From assembly GCA_002162675.1 (NCBI GenBank), contig MAAE01000052.1:1-64000 (forward strand): DNA of 64,000 nt, read 5' to 3'. Below the pieces are notes generated by a model. That model was given only the letters and a program-made list of their open reading frames with translations, ran no database searches and had not been told where the DNA came from. The DNA comes from Colwellia sp. 39_35_sub15_T18 (lineage in GTDB: Bacteria > Pseudomonadota > Gammaproteobacteria > Enterobacterales > Alteromonadaceae). Positions within the stretch are counted from its first letter, which is position 1, and each line of letters starts with the position of its first letter. This document shows, one piece after another, positions 32,499-39,886 of the stretch. Both the position numbers and the translations under genes were made by a program.

Positions 32499-32827
32499 TG
32501 GTGGCCCCTCTGTGATTTGAACACAGGACCTACCGATTCTGGTTATCTAATACTTTCGTACTAGCCTGGACTATATCATCACCCTCATCTAATTATACTT
32601 TAGACGGTGGGGTGTCGGACGCTAGTGATGTATTAAACAGCAAGATCGTGCTGAACCATCTAGTCTCTGAACCTTCCTGATACGCTTATCAGGCTTGGCT
32701 GCTGATTGGCATGTTTCCAAAGAAACGAAGCTTTCCAGCAATTCATCCAATTTTTCCATATAACATTACTGCTATAGGTCACAATTACTTATGAGTCGGG
32801 CGCTCTAACCAACTGAGCTAAGGGGCC
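32499..32827 (-). tRNA. tRNA-Ile(CAU) with a 252-nt group I intron (island-borne replacement)
   Basis: Exon 1 is 32827-32791 (37 nt, starts GGCCCCTTAGCTCAGTTGG, ends CCCGACTCAT). Exon 2 is 32538-32499 (40 nt, AATCGGTAGGTCC..., acceptor strand GGGGCC, encoded CCA). Joined they give a 77-nt cloverleaf with anticodon loop CTCATAA, T-stem CTGTG/CACAG and acceptor GGCCCCT/AGGGGCC. A CAU anticodon on this body is typical of the minor isoleucine tRNA, in which TilS converts C34 to lysidine so that AUA is read. It shares its first 48 nt with the split host copy but has a flipped, still complementary T-stem pair. Elongator tRNA-Met is the less likely alternative. Confidence 0.92.
32539..32790 (-). ncRNA. 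ORF-less group I intron (IC3-like) in tRNA-Ile(CAU)
   Basis: The insert follows exon base U36 and ends in G (AACCAG), as self-splicing group I introns require. P1 (plus-strand 32779-32794) pairs exon UCAU with GUGA including the U-G pair at the splice site, plus two A-U pairs and a GUAA loop. P7 is visible as AGAGACTAGA (32659-32668) and ATAGTCC (32568-32574). A P6 hairpin CCTGATA/TATCAGG is at 32676-32693. A P9 hairpin CTAGTAC-GAAA-GTATTAG lies at 32547-32564 close to the 3' end. At 252 nt it is small and lacks an endonuclease gene. It resembles the Azoarcus tRNA-Ile(CAU) intron in host gene and position. Confidence 0.92.
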
Positions 32828-32940
32828 AAATTGTATTTTAAATATGCAAGTGATATTTACAAGCATATTAACGGCTCTGCCGTTTAATTACAAGGTATTG
32901 CACCTTGTTTTCTTTATTTTAACTATGCAAGTTCTATGTA
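32828..32940 (-). other. Spacer between the tRNA 5' fragment and the replacement tRNA
   Basis: In the tRNA direction the spacer has two short hairpins without T-runs (ACAAGGT-GCAAT-ACCTTGT; AACGGC-AGA-GCCGTT). It also has two direct repeats of TTGCATA-x-TTAAAATA, the second just before the replacement tRNA. TTGTAA, 16 bp, TAAAAT is a weak candidate promoter. Read-through from the host tRNA promoter is the simpler source of transcription. Confidence 0.45.
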
Positions 32941-32956
32941 TACCACATAAGAACAC
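32941..32956 (+). mobile_element. Right attachment junction (attR) of the island
   Basis: TACCACATAA (island end, 32941-32950) abuts GAACAC of the tRNA. With the left end (GAACCA then TTATGTGGTA), the circular form would carry TACCACATAA-GAACCA-TTATGTGGTA, a perfect 10-bp inverted repeat around a 6-bp spacer. Confidence 0.8.
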
Positions 32957-33007
32957 TGGACCTACCGATTATGAGTCGGGCGCTCTAACCAACTGAGCTA
33001 AGGGGCC
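32951..33007 (-). pseudogene. 5' fragment of the split host tRNA-Ile(CAU)
   Basis: Fifty-seven nucleotides from the acceptor 5' strand (GGCCCCT) through D-arm, anticodon arm with CTCATAA, variable loop and T-stem CAGTG to TTC of the T-loop, then the island begins. No intron is present here. The rest of the tRNA is at 18845-18868. Without its 3' part it cannot fold into a tRNA. Confidence 0.92.
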
Positions 33008-33060
33008 ATTAAGATGTATTTAAAGCGATTAAGAATAAATAGCTTTATCAAAACGCGTGC

Positions 33061-33089
33061 AGTATAAGCATTTTTTATTTTATTGTCAC
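33061..33089 (-). promoter_or_regulatory. Strong sigma-70 promoter of the host tRNA
   Basis: On the minus strand GTGACA, a 17-bp spacer and TATACT (with TGCT just before it) form a near-consensus promoter 54 bp upstream of the 5' tRNA fragment. It now reads through the broken tRNA toward the island's replacement tRNA 180 bp further on. Confidence 0.7.
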
Positions 33090-33192
33090 CTACTGAGCTT
33101 TATTATTTTTTGTTTTATTGCCTATTCGATTAATTCTTAAGCAACTCCTGCTTTTTTCAATAATTAAAACCTAATCTTTGCAAATAAAAAGC

Positions 33193-33825
33193 TTAAAAGG
33201 TAAACGTTACCCCGGCATTAACTTCACTTTGAATCCATAAATCACTAGAGATTGAAATAGCACAATTTTCTTCATCACAAAAAATAGCACTGTCTGAGTT
33301 AAAGAGTGTGGCATATAGTCGGCCACCAAACCTCAAACTAAGGCTTTCGGTTACTGAAATTTTAGTCGCTAAACCTACATTCATAGAAAAACGTGTTTCA
33401 TTAGCTAATAAGCTATCTTCAGGTGAAAAATGCGTTAAACCGAAACCACCCGTAATAAATAGCGGCACAGCTCCGTATGAAATAGGTACGTTGCCGCCTA
33501 TATGAGCATAAGTTATGGCTAAATTATTATTACTTGCTACCGAGCCACCTAATAATGAAAACTCCGTGTTATTGTGACTGATAAGCACTTCACCTTGGCG
33601 TTTTCTGTCAACATTCCATGCAAACAATAACCCGTAGTTAATGTTTTCTGTTAACTTAACTGTCGAGGTTGTTCCAGCATCTTGGCTTTCAAAATCGCCG
33701 CCAAAGCGATAACCCATTAGCGGAGTAACTTCAAACTTACTCTCTTGTGCGGCATAAGCTTGGTTGGTCATAAAAGCGAGTGATATAAACAGTAACAAAA
33801 CCAATAAGCGCGCGATAATTAACAT
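33193..33825 (-). CDS. Outer-membrane beta-barrel protein
   Basis: A 210-residue protein with a signal peptide (res 1-25, ending QAYA) and alternating amphipathic strands typical of small porin-like barrels. It has a C-terminal aromatic residue (GVTFTF) as recognised by the Bam complex. The strands include TPLMGYRFGGDF, INYGLLFAWNV and LSLRFGGRLYA. There is one possible disulfide pair in a loop (IFCDEENCAI). Function not determined. An OmpW/OmpX-like or opacity-type fold is possible. It is a single gene with a terminator-like hairpin upstream, between it and rpoD. Confidence 0.78.
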   Translation of the reverse strand: MLIIARLLVLLLFISLAFMTNQAYAAQESKFEVTPLMGYRFGGDFESQDAGTTSTVKLTENINYGLLFAWNVDRKRQGEVLISHNNTEFSLLGGSVASNNNLAITYAHIGGNVPISYGAVPLFITGGFGLTHFSPEDSLLANETRFSMNVGLATKISVTESLSLRFGGRLYATLFNSDSAIFCDEENCAISISSDLWIQSEVNAGVTFTF

Positions 33826-33840
33826 AAGATTCCTTGCAAA

Positions 33841-33878
33841 AAAAAAGAGTAAATTAGTTAAACTAACTTACTCTTTTA
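33841..33878. terminator. Bidirectional terminator between the barrel gene and rpoD
   Basis: AAAAAAGAGTAA, TTAGT, a short loop, ACTAA, TTACTCTTTTAT form a near-perfect stem with an A-run at one end and a T-run at the other. It ends the rpoD transcript on the minus strand. Confidence 0.75.
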
Positions 33879-33917
33879 TCGCACTATTTTAAACTAATTT
33901 TGCTTTATATCGAGTCT

Positions 33918-35765
33918 CTACTCACCATCTAAGAAGCTTTTTAACTGCTCAGAGCGAGAAGGATGACGTAGCTTACGTAATGCTTTAGCTTCAATTTGAC
34001 GAATACGTTCACGTGTAACATCAAACTGCTTACCAACCTCTTCTAAAGTGTGATCGGTATTCATGTCGATACCAAAACGCATTCTCAATACTTTAGCTTC
34101 ACGTGCGGTTAAACCCGCAAGTACTTCATGGGTTGCCCCTTTAAGATTTTCAGATGTTGCTGAATCAACAGGTAGTTCACCACTGCCATCTTCAATAAAG
34201 TCACCTAAGTGTGAATCTTCATCATCGCCAATGGGTGTTTCCATTGAAATAGGTTCTTTAGCAATTTTTAATACCTTACGAATTTTATCTTCTGGCATAA
34301 TCATGCGTTCAGCTAATTCTTCAGGTGTTGGCTCACGCCCCATTTCTTGCAGCATTTGACGAGAAACACGGTTTAATTTGTTAATGGTTTCAATCATGTG
34401 CACTGGAATACGAATAGTACGTGCTTGGTCGGCAATTGAACGTGTGATTGCTTGACGAATCCACCATGTTGCGTAAGTAGAGAACTTATAACCACGACGG
34501 TATTCAAACTTATCAACCGCTTTCATTAAGCCGATATTACCTTCTTGAATTAAATCTAAGAATTGTAAACCGCGGTTAGTGTACTTTTTGGCAATTGAAA
34601 TAACTAAACGTAAGTTAGCTTCAACCATTTCTTTTTTCGCACGACGAGCTTTTGCTTCACCGATAGACATACGACGGTTAATATCTTTTATGCCGTGAAT
34701 ATTTAAATGGGTTTCTTCTTCGATTTGATTCAATTTGTAGATACAACGTTCTACATCTAATTCAATGTCACCTAGCTTACTTGAGTATGCATGACCTGCA
34801 GCTTTCTCTGCTTCAAACCAATTTTTTGAGGTTTCATTGCCTGGGAAAATTTTGATAAAAGTGGTTTTCGGCATTCCTGCGCCCATCACACAATGCTTCA
34901 TAATTAAACGCTCTTGCACGCGTAATCTATCCATCATGCTGCGCATGTTTTTTACTAATTTATCAAATAATTTAGGAATTAAACGGAATTCTTTAAACAC
35001 TTCAGCAACGGCATCAATAGCAGCTTGAGCGTCTTTATGGCCACGGCCTTTCTTAGCAATGATTTTGTGAGCTTTTTCATGCGCTTCACGTAAGGCAGTA
35101 AATTTCTCGCGTGCTAACTCAGGATCAGGACCGGTATCTTCTTCTTCCTCATCCTCGTCATCAGAATCATCATCGCCCTTATCTTCATCATCAAGATCTT
35201 CTTTTGATAATTCAGAGCCAACATGAGTTGCAGCCGCAGCAACATCTTCATCTTCTGCATCAGGGTCTAAAAAGCCAACAATAATATCAGTTAAACGAAG
35301 CTCTTCCGCTTCAAAGTTGTCCCACATATCAAGTAAATAATTAATCGCTGGTGGGTATTCAGAAACACTACGCTGTACTTCTTTAATGCCTTCTTCAATA
35401 CGCTTAGCAATGACGATTTCGCCTTTGCGTGTCAATAACTCCACTGTTCCCATTTCACGCATATACATACGCACAGGATCAGTTGTTCGACCAATTTCGC
35501 TTTCAACAGTAGCAAGTGCTTGAGCTGCAGCTTCTGCCGCATCTTCATCAGTATTGGCCTCACTCATCATCAAGGTATCGGCATCGGGTGCGTTTTCAAA
35601 CACCTGAATACCCATGTCATTGATCATACGAACAATGTCTTCTACTTGATCTGAATCGATAATATCTTGTGGGAGATGATCGTTAACTTGTGCAAACGTT
35701 AAATAACCTTGCTCTTTACCTTTGGTTATTAACTCTTTAAGTCTTGATTGAGGGGCTTGTTCCAT
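33918..35765 (-). CDS. rpoD: RNA polymerase sigma-70 factor RpoD
   Basis: The 615-residue primary sigma factor, close to the 613 residues of E. coli. Region 1.1 starts [20 protein letters not shown]. Region 1.2 has [21 protein letters not shown] very acidic non-conserved insert lies at about 195-225. Regions 2.1-2.4 include [20 protein letters not shown] and [20 protein letters not shown]. Region 3 has [14 protein letters not shown], and region 4.2 [20 protein letters not shown]. The ATG at 35765 is where homologues start; an upstream extension to 35831 has no support. It follows dnaG on the same strand, as in the classical macromolecular-synthesis operon. Confidence 0.98.
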   Translation of the reverse strand: MEQAPQSRLKELITKGKEQGYLTFAQVNDHLPQDIIDSDQVEDIVRMINDMGIQVFENAPDADTLMMSEANTDEDAAEAAAQALATVESEIGRTTDPVRMYMREMGTVELLTRKGEIVIAKRIEEGIKEVQRSVSEYPPAINYLLDMWDNFEAEELRLTDIIVGFLDPDAEDEDVAAAATHVGSELSKEDLDDEDKGDDDSDDEDEEEEDTGPDPELAREKFTALREAHEKAHKIIAKKGRGHKDAQAAIDAVAEVFKEFRLIPKLFDKLVKNMRSMMDRLRVQERLIMKHCVMGAGMPKTTFIKIFPGNETSKNWFEAEKAAGHAYSSKLGDIELDVERCIYKLNQIEEETHLNIHGIKDINRRMSIGEAKARRAKKEMVEANLRLVISIAKKYTNRGLQFLDLIQEGNIGLMKAVDKFEYRRGYKFSTYATWWIRQAITRSIADQARTIRIPVHMIETINKLNRVSRQMLQEMGREPTPEELAERMIMPEDKIRKVLKIAKEPISMETPIGDDEDSHLGDFIEDGSGELPVDSATSENLKGATHEVLAGLTAREAKVLRMRFGIDMNTDHTLEEVGKQFDVTRERIRQIEAKALRKLRHPSRSEQLKSFLDGE

Positions 35766-35919
35766 TGACGAGTGTCCACCTGTATATTGTAAATTAGGGT
35801 AGCAATGCCGCGCACTAGTGCTGCATAACAAAGCCGCGCATTATAGCGAATTTTTTGTGCTATTTCCAGTAATTAAAAGTCTTCTTTACTGGGTTTTATT
35901 CAAGTATAGCTGCTAGTAA

Positions 35920-37680
35920 CTACGACGCATTAAGTATTGCTTGCAGCTCTTGTTTTTCTTGCTGAGTCATTTGTCCTGTACGAGCTTTTTGTAGCAATAT
36001 TTCCGCGCGTTGTTCAACAAAATTATTGAGTAGCTTTTCTATGCTATCCAGAAAAACATCTGTCGCGGCATCGGCTTCAACATGATGTTGCCAACACATT
36101 AATTTTGCTAACTGCTTGCCTTGCTCAGTATCACGAAAATATTCCAATAACTGTGGCGTTTTAATATCAGGGTTTTGCTGACATAAACTCAACAGTTGAT
36201 TTAATAAAGCAACACCGGGAATATCTAATGGCTGTAAAATAGATATATCATCTAACGAGTTTACTATATGGGGATGTTCTAGCAATAATGCAATAGCCAA
36301 TCTAACGGGCGTAACTTTGGTGTTAGCTTTAGGTTTTTTAATGGCGGCATTTGCATTGTTACGTTTATTTAATTTCGCTAAAAGCTGCTCACTGCCGGTA
36401 CCAAAATTGTTGGCAATATCATTGATAATGGCATCTTTTAACACACTTTCTGGTAGTTTTGCTAAATAGGGTTGGAATGATTCAACTAAGGCGGCTCGAC
36501 CTTCTAATGAATTCATATCTACTTGCGACATAAGATGATCAAACAGAAATTTTGACAATGGCATAGCTTGAGCAAGTATTGTTTCAAACGCTTGCTGACC
36601 TTTTTCACGAATTAATGAGTCAGGATCTTCACCGTCAGGTACAAAAACAAATTTTAGTGAGAAGCCATCACGAATTAATGGTAAAGCATTTTCCATCGCT
36701 CGCCATGCAGCATCGCGCCCTGCTCTATCACCATCGTAACAACAGATCACTTCTTTTACCGTGCGAAACATTGTTTGTAATTGTTCAGAGGTTGTCGCTG
36801 TTCCTAATGAGGCGACCGCATAATCAACGCCATGCTGTGCCAAAGCAACAACATCCATATAGCCTTCAACAACCACTAAACGTTGTAGATTTTTGTTGGC
36901 TTGCTTAGCCTCATAAAGGCCATACAATTCTTGGCCTTTATGATAAATGCGTGTTTCTGGTGAGTTCAAATACTTAGGTTTTTCATCTCCTAACACTCGA
37001 CCACCAAAACCAATCACTCGACCGCGCTTGTCGCTAATAGGAAACATAATGCGACCGCGAAACCTATCATAAGGCCTGTTTTTATCACCTTGAATCGCCA
37101 TACCTAAATCAACTAATTGTTGATTGGCTTGGCCATTAGCTGAAAAAACTTTCATCATGCCATCCCAGGCATCACTGACATAACCGATACCAAAGCGTTT
37201 AACTACTTCACCACTTAAGCCGCGGCCTTTTAAGTAATCAATGGCTGTTTTTTTGTCTGTTGCTACTTTTAGTTGCTGTTGATAAAAGCGACTAACTTGG
37301 TTCATTAACTCGTAGTCATCTTGTTTTTGTTGATAAATTTGTTGTTGGCGACGTTGCTCTGCCGGGCTGGCATTATTTTCTTCTCGCACCACTTCCACGC
37401 CACAGTGACTTGCCAGTTCTTCAATGGCATCAACAAAATCAAGCCGGTCAAATTCCATTAAAAATGAAATGGCATTACCGTGTTCTCCACAACCAAAACA
37501 GTGATAAAACTGCTTGTCATGACTGACGGTGAAAGAGGGGGATTTTTCATTATGAAAAGGACAACAAGCTTGATAATTTTTACCGGCTTTTTTCAGGGGT
37601 ACACGGGCATCTACTAGCTCAACAATGTCGGCACGTGCCAATAAATCATCAATAAATTGTCGAGGGATACGTCCGGCCAT
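35920..37680 (-). CDS. dnaG: DNA primase DnaG
   Basis: A 586-residue replicative primase that makes RNA primers and binds DnaB through its C-terminal part. The zinc-binding domain has CCPFHNEKSPSFTVSHDKQF with YHCFGCGEHG (res 39-67). The toprim domain has VVVEGYMDVVALAQHGV (about res 268-284) and the metal-binding CYDGDRAGRDAA. The helical C-terminal domain (about 430-586) is divergent. It lies between yqeY (upstream, with a terminator in the gap) and rpoD. Confidence 0.98.
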   Translation of the reverse strand: MAGRIPRQFIDDLLARADIVELVDARVPLKKAGKNYQACCPFHNEKSPSFTVSHDKQFYHCFGCGEHGNAISFLMEFDRLDFVDAIEELASHCGVEVVREENNASPAEQRRQQQIYQQKQDDYELMNQVSRFYQQQLKVATDKKTAIDYLKGRGLSGEVVKRFGIGYVSDAWDGMMKVFSANGQANQQLVDLGMAIQGDKNRPYDRFRGRIMFPISDKRGRVIGFGGRVLGDEKPKYLNSPETRIYHKGQELYGLYEAKQANKNLQRLVVVEGYMDVVALAQHGVDYAVASLGTATTSEQLQTMFRTVKEVICCYDGDRAGRDAAWRAMENALPLIRDGFSLKFVFVPDGEDPDSLIREKGQQAFETILAQAMPLSKFLFDHLMSQVDMNSLEGRAALVESFQPYLAKLPESVLKDAIINDIANNFGTGSEQLLAKLNKRNNANAAIKKPKANTKVTPVRLAIALLLEHPHIVNSLDDISILQPLDIPGVALLNQLLSLCQQNPDIKTPQLLEYFRDTEQGKQLAKLMCWQHHVEADAATDVFLDSIEKLLNNFVEQRAEILLQKARTGQMTQQEKQELQAILNAS

Positions 37681-37775
37681 GCTGTAAAAAGTTACCTGCT
37701 ATAGAAATGGAAGGCATTTATTGTACACAAAACAAAATACAATAGTTGCGATATTTTCACTGAATTTTGGCAAAT

Positions 37776-37807
37776 AAAAAACCGTAACAACCTAAGTCAT
37801 TACGGCT
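37776..37807 (-). terminator. Terminator between yqeY and dnaG
   Basis: On the minus strand AAGCCGTAA, a 12-base loop and TTACGG are followed by TTTTTTAT. It is located just after the yqeY stop, so dnaG transcription is partly insulated from rpsU-yqeY. Confidence 0.7.
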
Positions 37808-37845
37808 TATTCAATACGATTATTGGCCTTTACTTTTTAAAAAAG

Positions 37846-38247
37846 CTAATTAAGTGCTGCACGTACTTGGCCGCTTACTGCACCCATGTCTGCTTTGCCT
37901 TGCATTAATGGCTTTAACACCGCCATAACTTTACCCATGTCAGCCATTGAGGCGGCACCAGTATCTTTAATAGCGTTATTAATTAAATCGTTAATCTCTG
38001 CATCATTAAGTGGCTGAGGAAGAAAAAACGCTAAAGTGGTTATTTCTTCAGCTTCTTTTGCCGCTAATTCGTCACGACCACCGTCAGTAAACATTTTGAT
38101 AGACTCTTTACGCTGTTTAACCATTTTGGTTAAAACGGCAGTAACATTGTCATCAGTTGCTTCGGTGTTGTGATCAATTCCAGCTTGCTTAATCGCAGAT
38201 AAAGCCATACGGATAACACCAAGACGTAATTTGTCTTTGGCGCGCAT
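37846..38247 (-). CDS. yqeY: GatB/YqeY-family protein, apparently frameshifted near its start
   Basis: A YqeY protein related to the tail of GatB, with a characteristic C-terminus (MADMGKVMAVLKPLMQGKAD) and an NxE/Q-rich helical body. The open frame begins at MRAKDKLRLGVIRM, about 15 residues short of the usual start. Upstream, ATGTCACTACTAATTCAACT (from 38288) encodes MSLLIQLKDEMK, the expected beginning, but in another frame. One more A in the AAAATGCC run near 38255 would fuse both parts into a normal 148-residue protein. Either the gene starts at the internal ATG, or one base is missing from the gene or the assembly. Confidence 0.9.
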   Translation of the reverse strand: MRAKDKLRLGVIRMALSAIKQAGIDHNTEATDDNVTAVLTKMVKQRKESIKMFTDGGRDELAAKEAEEITTLAFFLPQPLNDAEINDLINNAIKDTGAASMADMGKVMAVLKPLMQGKADMGAVSGQVRAALN

Positions 38248-38336
38248 GGCATTTTCATTTCATCTTTGAGTTGAATTAGTAGTGACATCTAATAGGCTCT
38301 AAAGGTTACTAAGGTCATTCTTAAAAAAGAATAGTC

Positions 38337-38552
38337 TTAGTACATGCGAATGCGACGAGCATTCTCACGAGAAACTTTTTTAGCCGCACGTTTAACTGCA
38401 GCTGCTTTTTTACGTTTACGTTCCCAAGTTGGCTTTTCATAACATTCGCGACGACGAACTTCTGAAAGGATACCTGCTTTTTCACATGAACGTTTAAAAC
38501 GACGTAGTGCTACGTCAAATGGTTCGTTTTCTCTTACTTTAATTACTGGCAT
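38337..38552 (-). CDS. rpsU: 30S ribosomal protein S21
   Basis: A 71-residue S21, normal length. It begins [20 protein letters not shown], then [20 protein letters not shown], and ends in the basic [10 protein letters not shown] tail. It helps the 30S subunit engage the mRNA start region. Head of the rpsU-yqeY-dnaG-rpoD block on the minus strand, divergent from tsaD with about 250 bp between, which holds both promoters. Confidence 0.98.
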   Translation of the reverse strand: MPVIKVRENEPFDVALRRFKRSCEKAGILSEVRRRECYEKPTWERKRKKAAAVKRAAKKVSRENARRIRMY

Positions 38553-38800
38553 GTACTGTATTACCTTAGTATGTATCTATATAAATCGGCGTTGAACTTC
38601 GATTTCACTCGCTTTTTTAGCTAAATAAAATCTTGTCTACACCCGCTCTATTAAAAATGGGTGACGTATTCTACTGCTAAGTACTTAATGATGTAAAGGC
38701 TAATTTGTTTGGTACTAACAAATAAACTAGCGAAATAAAAAAATGCTAGGTAAAATCCTCCCACTTAACTCTATCCACCTTATTTTTGAGACCATATTGT

Positions 38801-39847
38801 ATGCGAATTTTAGGTATCGAAACTTCCTGTGATGAAACGGGCATTGCCATTTATGATGACGAACAGGGCATCATGGCACACCAGCTTTATAGCCAAATTG
38901 CTGTGCATGCTGATTACGGTGGCGTAGTACCAGAGCTTGCCTCACGAGATCATGTTCGCAAAACTATCCCTTTAATTAAAGCCGCATTAAAAGACGCTAA
39001 CTTAACACCACAAGATTTAGACGGTGTTGCTTATACCGCAGGTCCAGGGCTTGTTGGTGCATTATTGGTGGGTTGCTCAATTGGCCGAAGCTTGGCTTAC
39101 GGCTGGGATTTACCCGCCGTGCCCGTGCACCACATGGAAGGACATTTATTAGCGCCAATGCTAGAAGATGATGTGCCTGAGTTCCCTTTTGTTGCCTTAT
39201 TAGTGTCAGGCGGACATACCATGTTGGTGCGCGTTGACGGTATTGGTCAATATAAATTATTGGGGGAGTCGGTTGATGATGCCGCGGGGGAAGCCTTTGA
39301 TAAAACCGCCAAATTATTAGGTTTAGATTATCCGGGTGGCCCTGCGCTATCTAAAATGGCAGAAAGTGGTGTAGCAAATCGCTTCAAGCTGCCGCGCCCT
39401 ATGACCGACAGGCCGGGCTTAGATTTTAGCTTTAGTGGCTTAAAAACGGCGGCAAGCACGTTAGTTAGAAAAGAGTGTACGTCTCCCGAGGGACTAGAAC
39501 TTAATACAACAGAGCTTAAGCAAACTCATGCTGATATTGCCCTAGCCTTTCAACAAGCCGTAGTAGATACCTTGGCGATAAAATGTAAACGGGCGCTAAA
39601 ACAGGAAAACCTGAGCCGTTTAGTGATTGCTGGTGGTGTTAGTGCCAACACGGCATTGCGTGAAAAATTAGCCATGACCACTAAAAAATTAGGTGGCAGT
39701 GTCTTCTACCCTAGGCCTGAATTTTGTACCGACAATGGCGCCATGATCGCTTATGCAGGCTTACAACGGTTAAAAGCAGGCACGCACGCCGACTTAACCT
39801 TTAAAGCACACCCTCGCTGGTCGTTGGATAGCTTACCCGCAGTGTAA
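38801..39847 (+). CDS. tsaD: tRNA N6-threonylcarbamoyladenosine synthase subunit TsaD
   Basis: The 348-residue Kae1/TsaD protein transfers threonylcarbamoyl to A37 of ANN-decoding tRNAs. Seen: the start [20 protein letters not shown], the metal-binding [10 protein letters not shown] (two His), [11 protein letters not shown], and [11 protein letters not shown]. The ATG at 38801 fits homologues; a TTG at 38786 is less likely. Divergent from rpsU, as in E. coli. Its substrates include the isoleucine tRNAs, which makes its neighbourhood to the island incidental but notable. Confidence 0.98.
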   Translation: MRILGIETSCDETGIAIYDDEQGIMAHQLYSQIAVHADYGGVVPELASRDHVRKTIPLIKAALKDANLTPQDLDGVAYTAGPGLVGALLVGCSIGRSLAYGWDLPAVPVHHMEGHLLAPMLEDDVPEFPFVALLVSGGHTMLVRVDGIGQYKLLGESVDDAAGEAFDKTAKLLGLDYPGGPALSKMAESGVANRFKLPRPMTDRPGLDFSFSGLKTAASTLVRKECTSPEGLELNTTELKQTHADIALAFQQAVVDTLAIKCKRALKQENLSRLVIAGGVSANTALREKLAMTTKKLGGSVFYPRPEFCTDNGAMIAYAGLQRLKAGTHADLTFKAHPRWSLDSLPAV

Positions 39848-39886
39848 CGAGATTTAATCGCGCTGTGTAAGGGAAGGTAATCAAAC

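Larger units (their letters stand above)
18869..32950. mobile_element. 14.1-kb genomic island inserted in tRNA-Ile(CAU), carrying a replacement tRNA with a group I intron
   Basis: Both ends are defined by the two fragments of one tRNA-Ile(CAU) gene and by the 10-bp inverted repeat TTATGTGGTA / TACCACATAA. Right half: five genes with overlapping ends on the minus strand (tyrosine recombinase; 1366-residue protein with second recombinase site; two small proteins; RecD-like helicase). Left half: cargo, namely two micro-ORF/effector pairs, a lipoprotein and a membrane protein. Inside the right end lies a complete tRNA-Ile(CAU) with a 252-nt group I intron, replacing the gene the island destroys. 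The gene layout resembles, from memory, Gamma-Mobile-Trio islands; this needs a homology search. Confidence 0.85.

Noticed and set aside
32297..32524. 76-residue N-terminal extension of the island recombinase into the tRNA gene
   Set aside because: The extension overlaps tRNA exon 2 and its terminator, lacks a ribosome site, and the ATG at 32296 has AGGAGAG upstream.
32951..33007. A second functional tRNA-Ile(CAU)
   Set aside because: Sequence stops matching a tRNA in the T-loop; the 3' end is 14 kb away at 18845.
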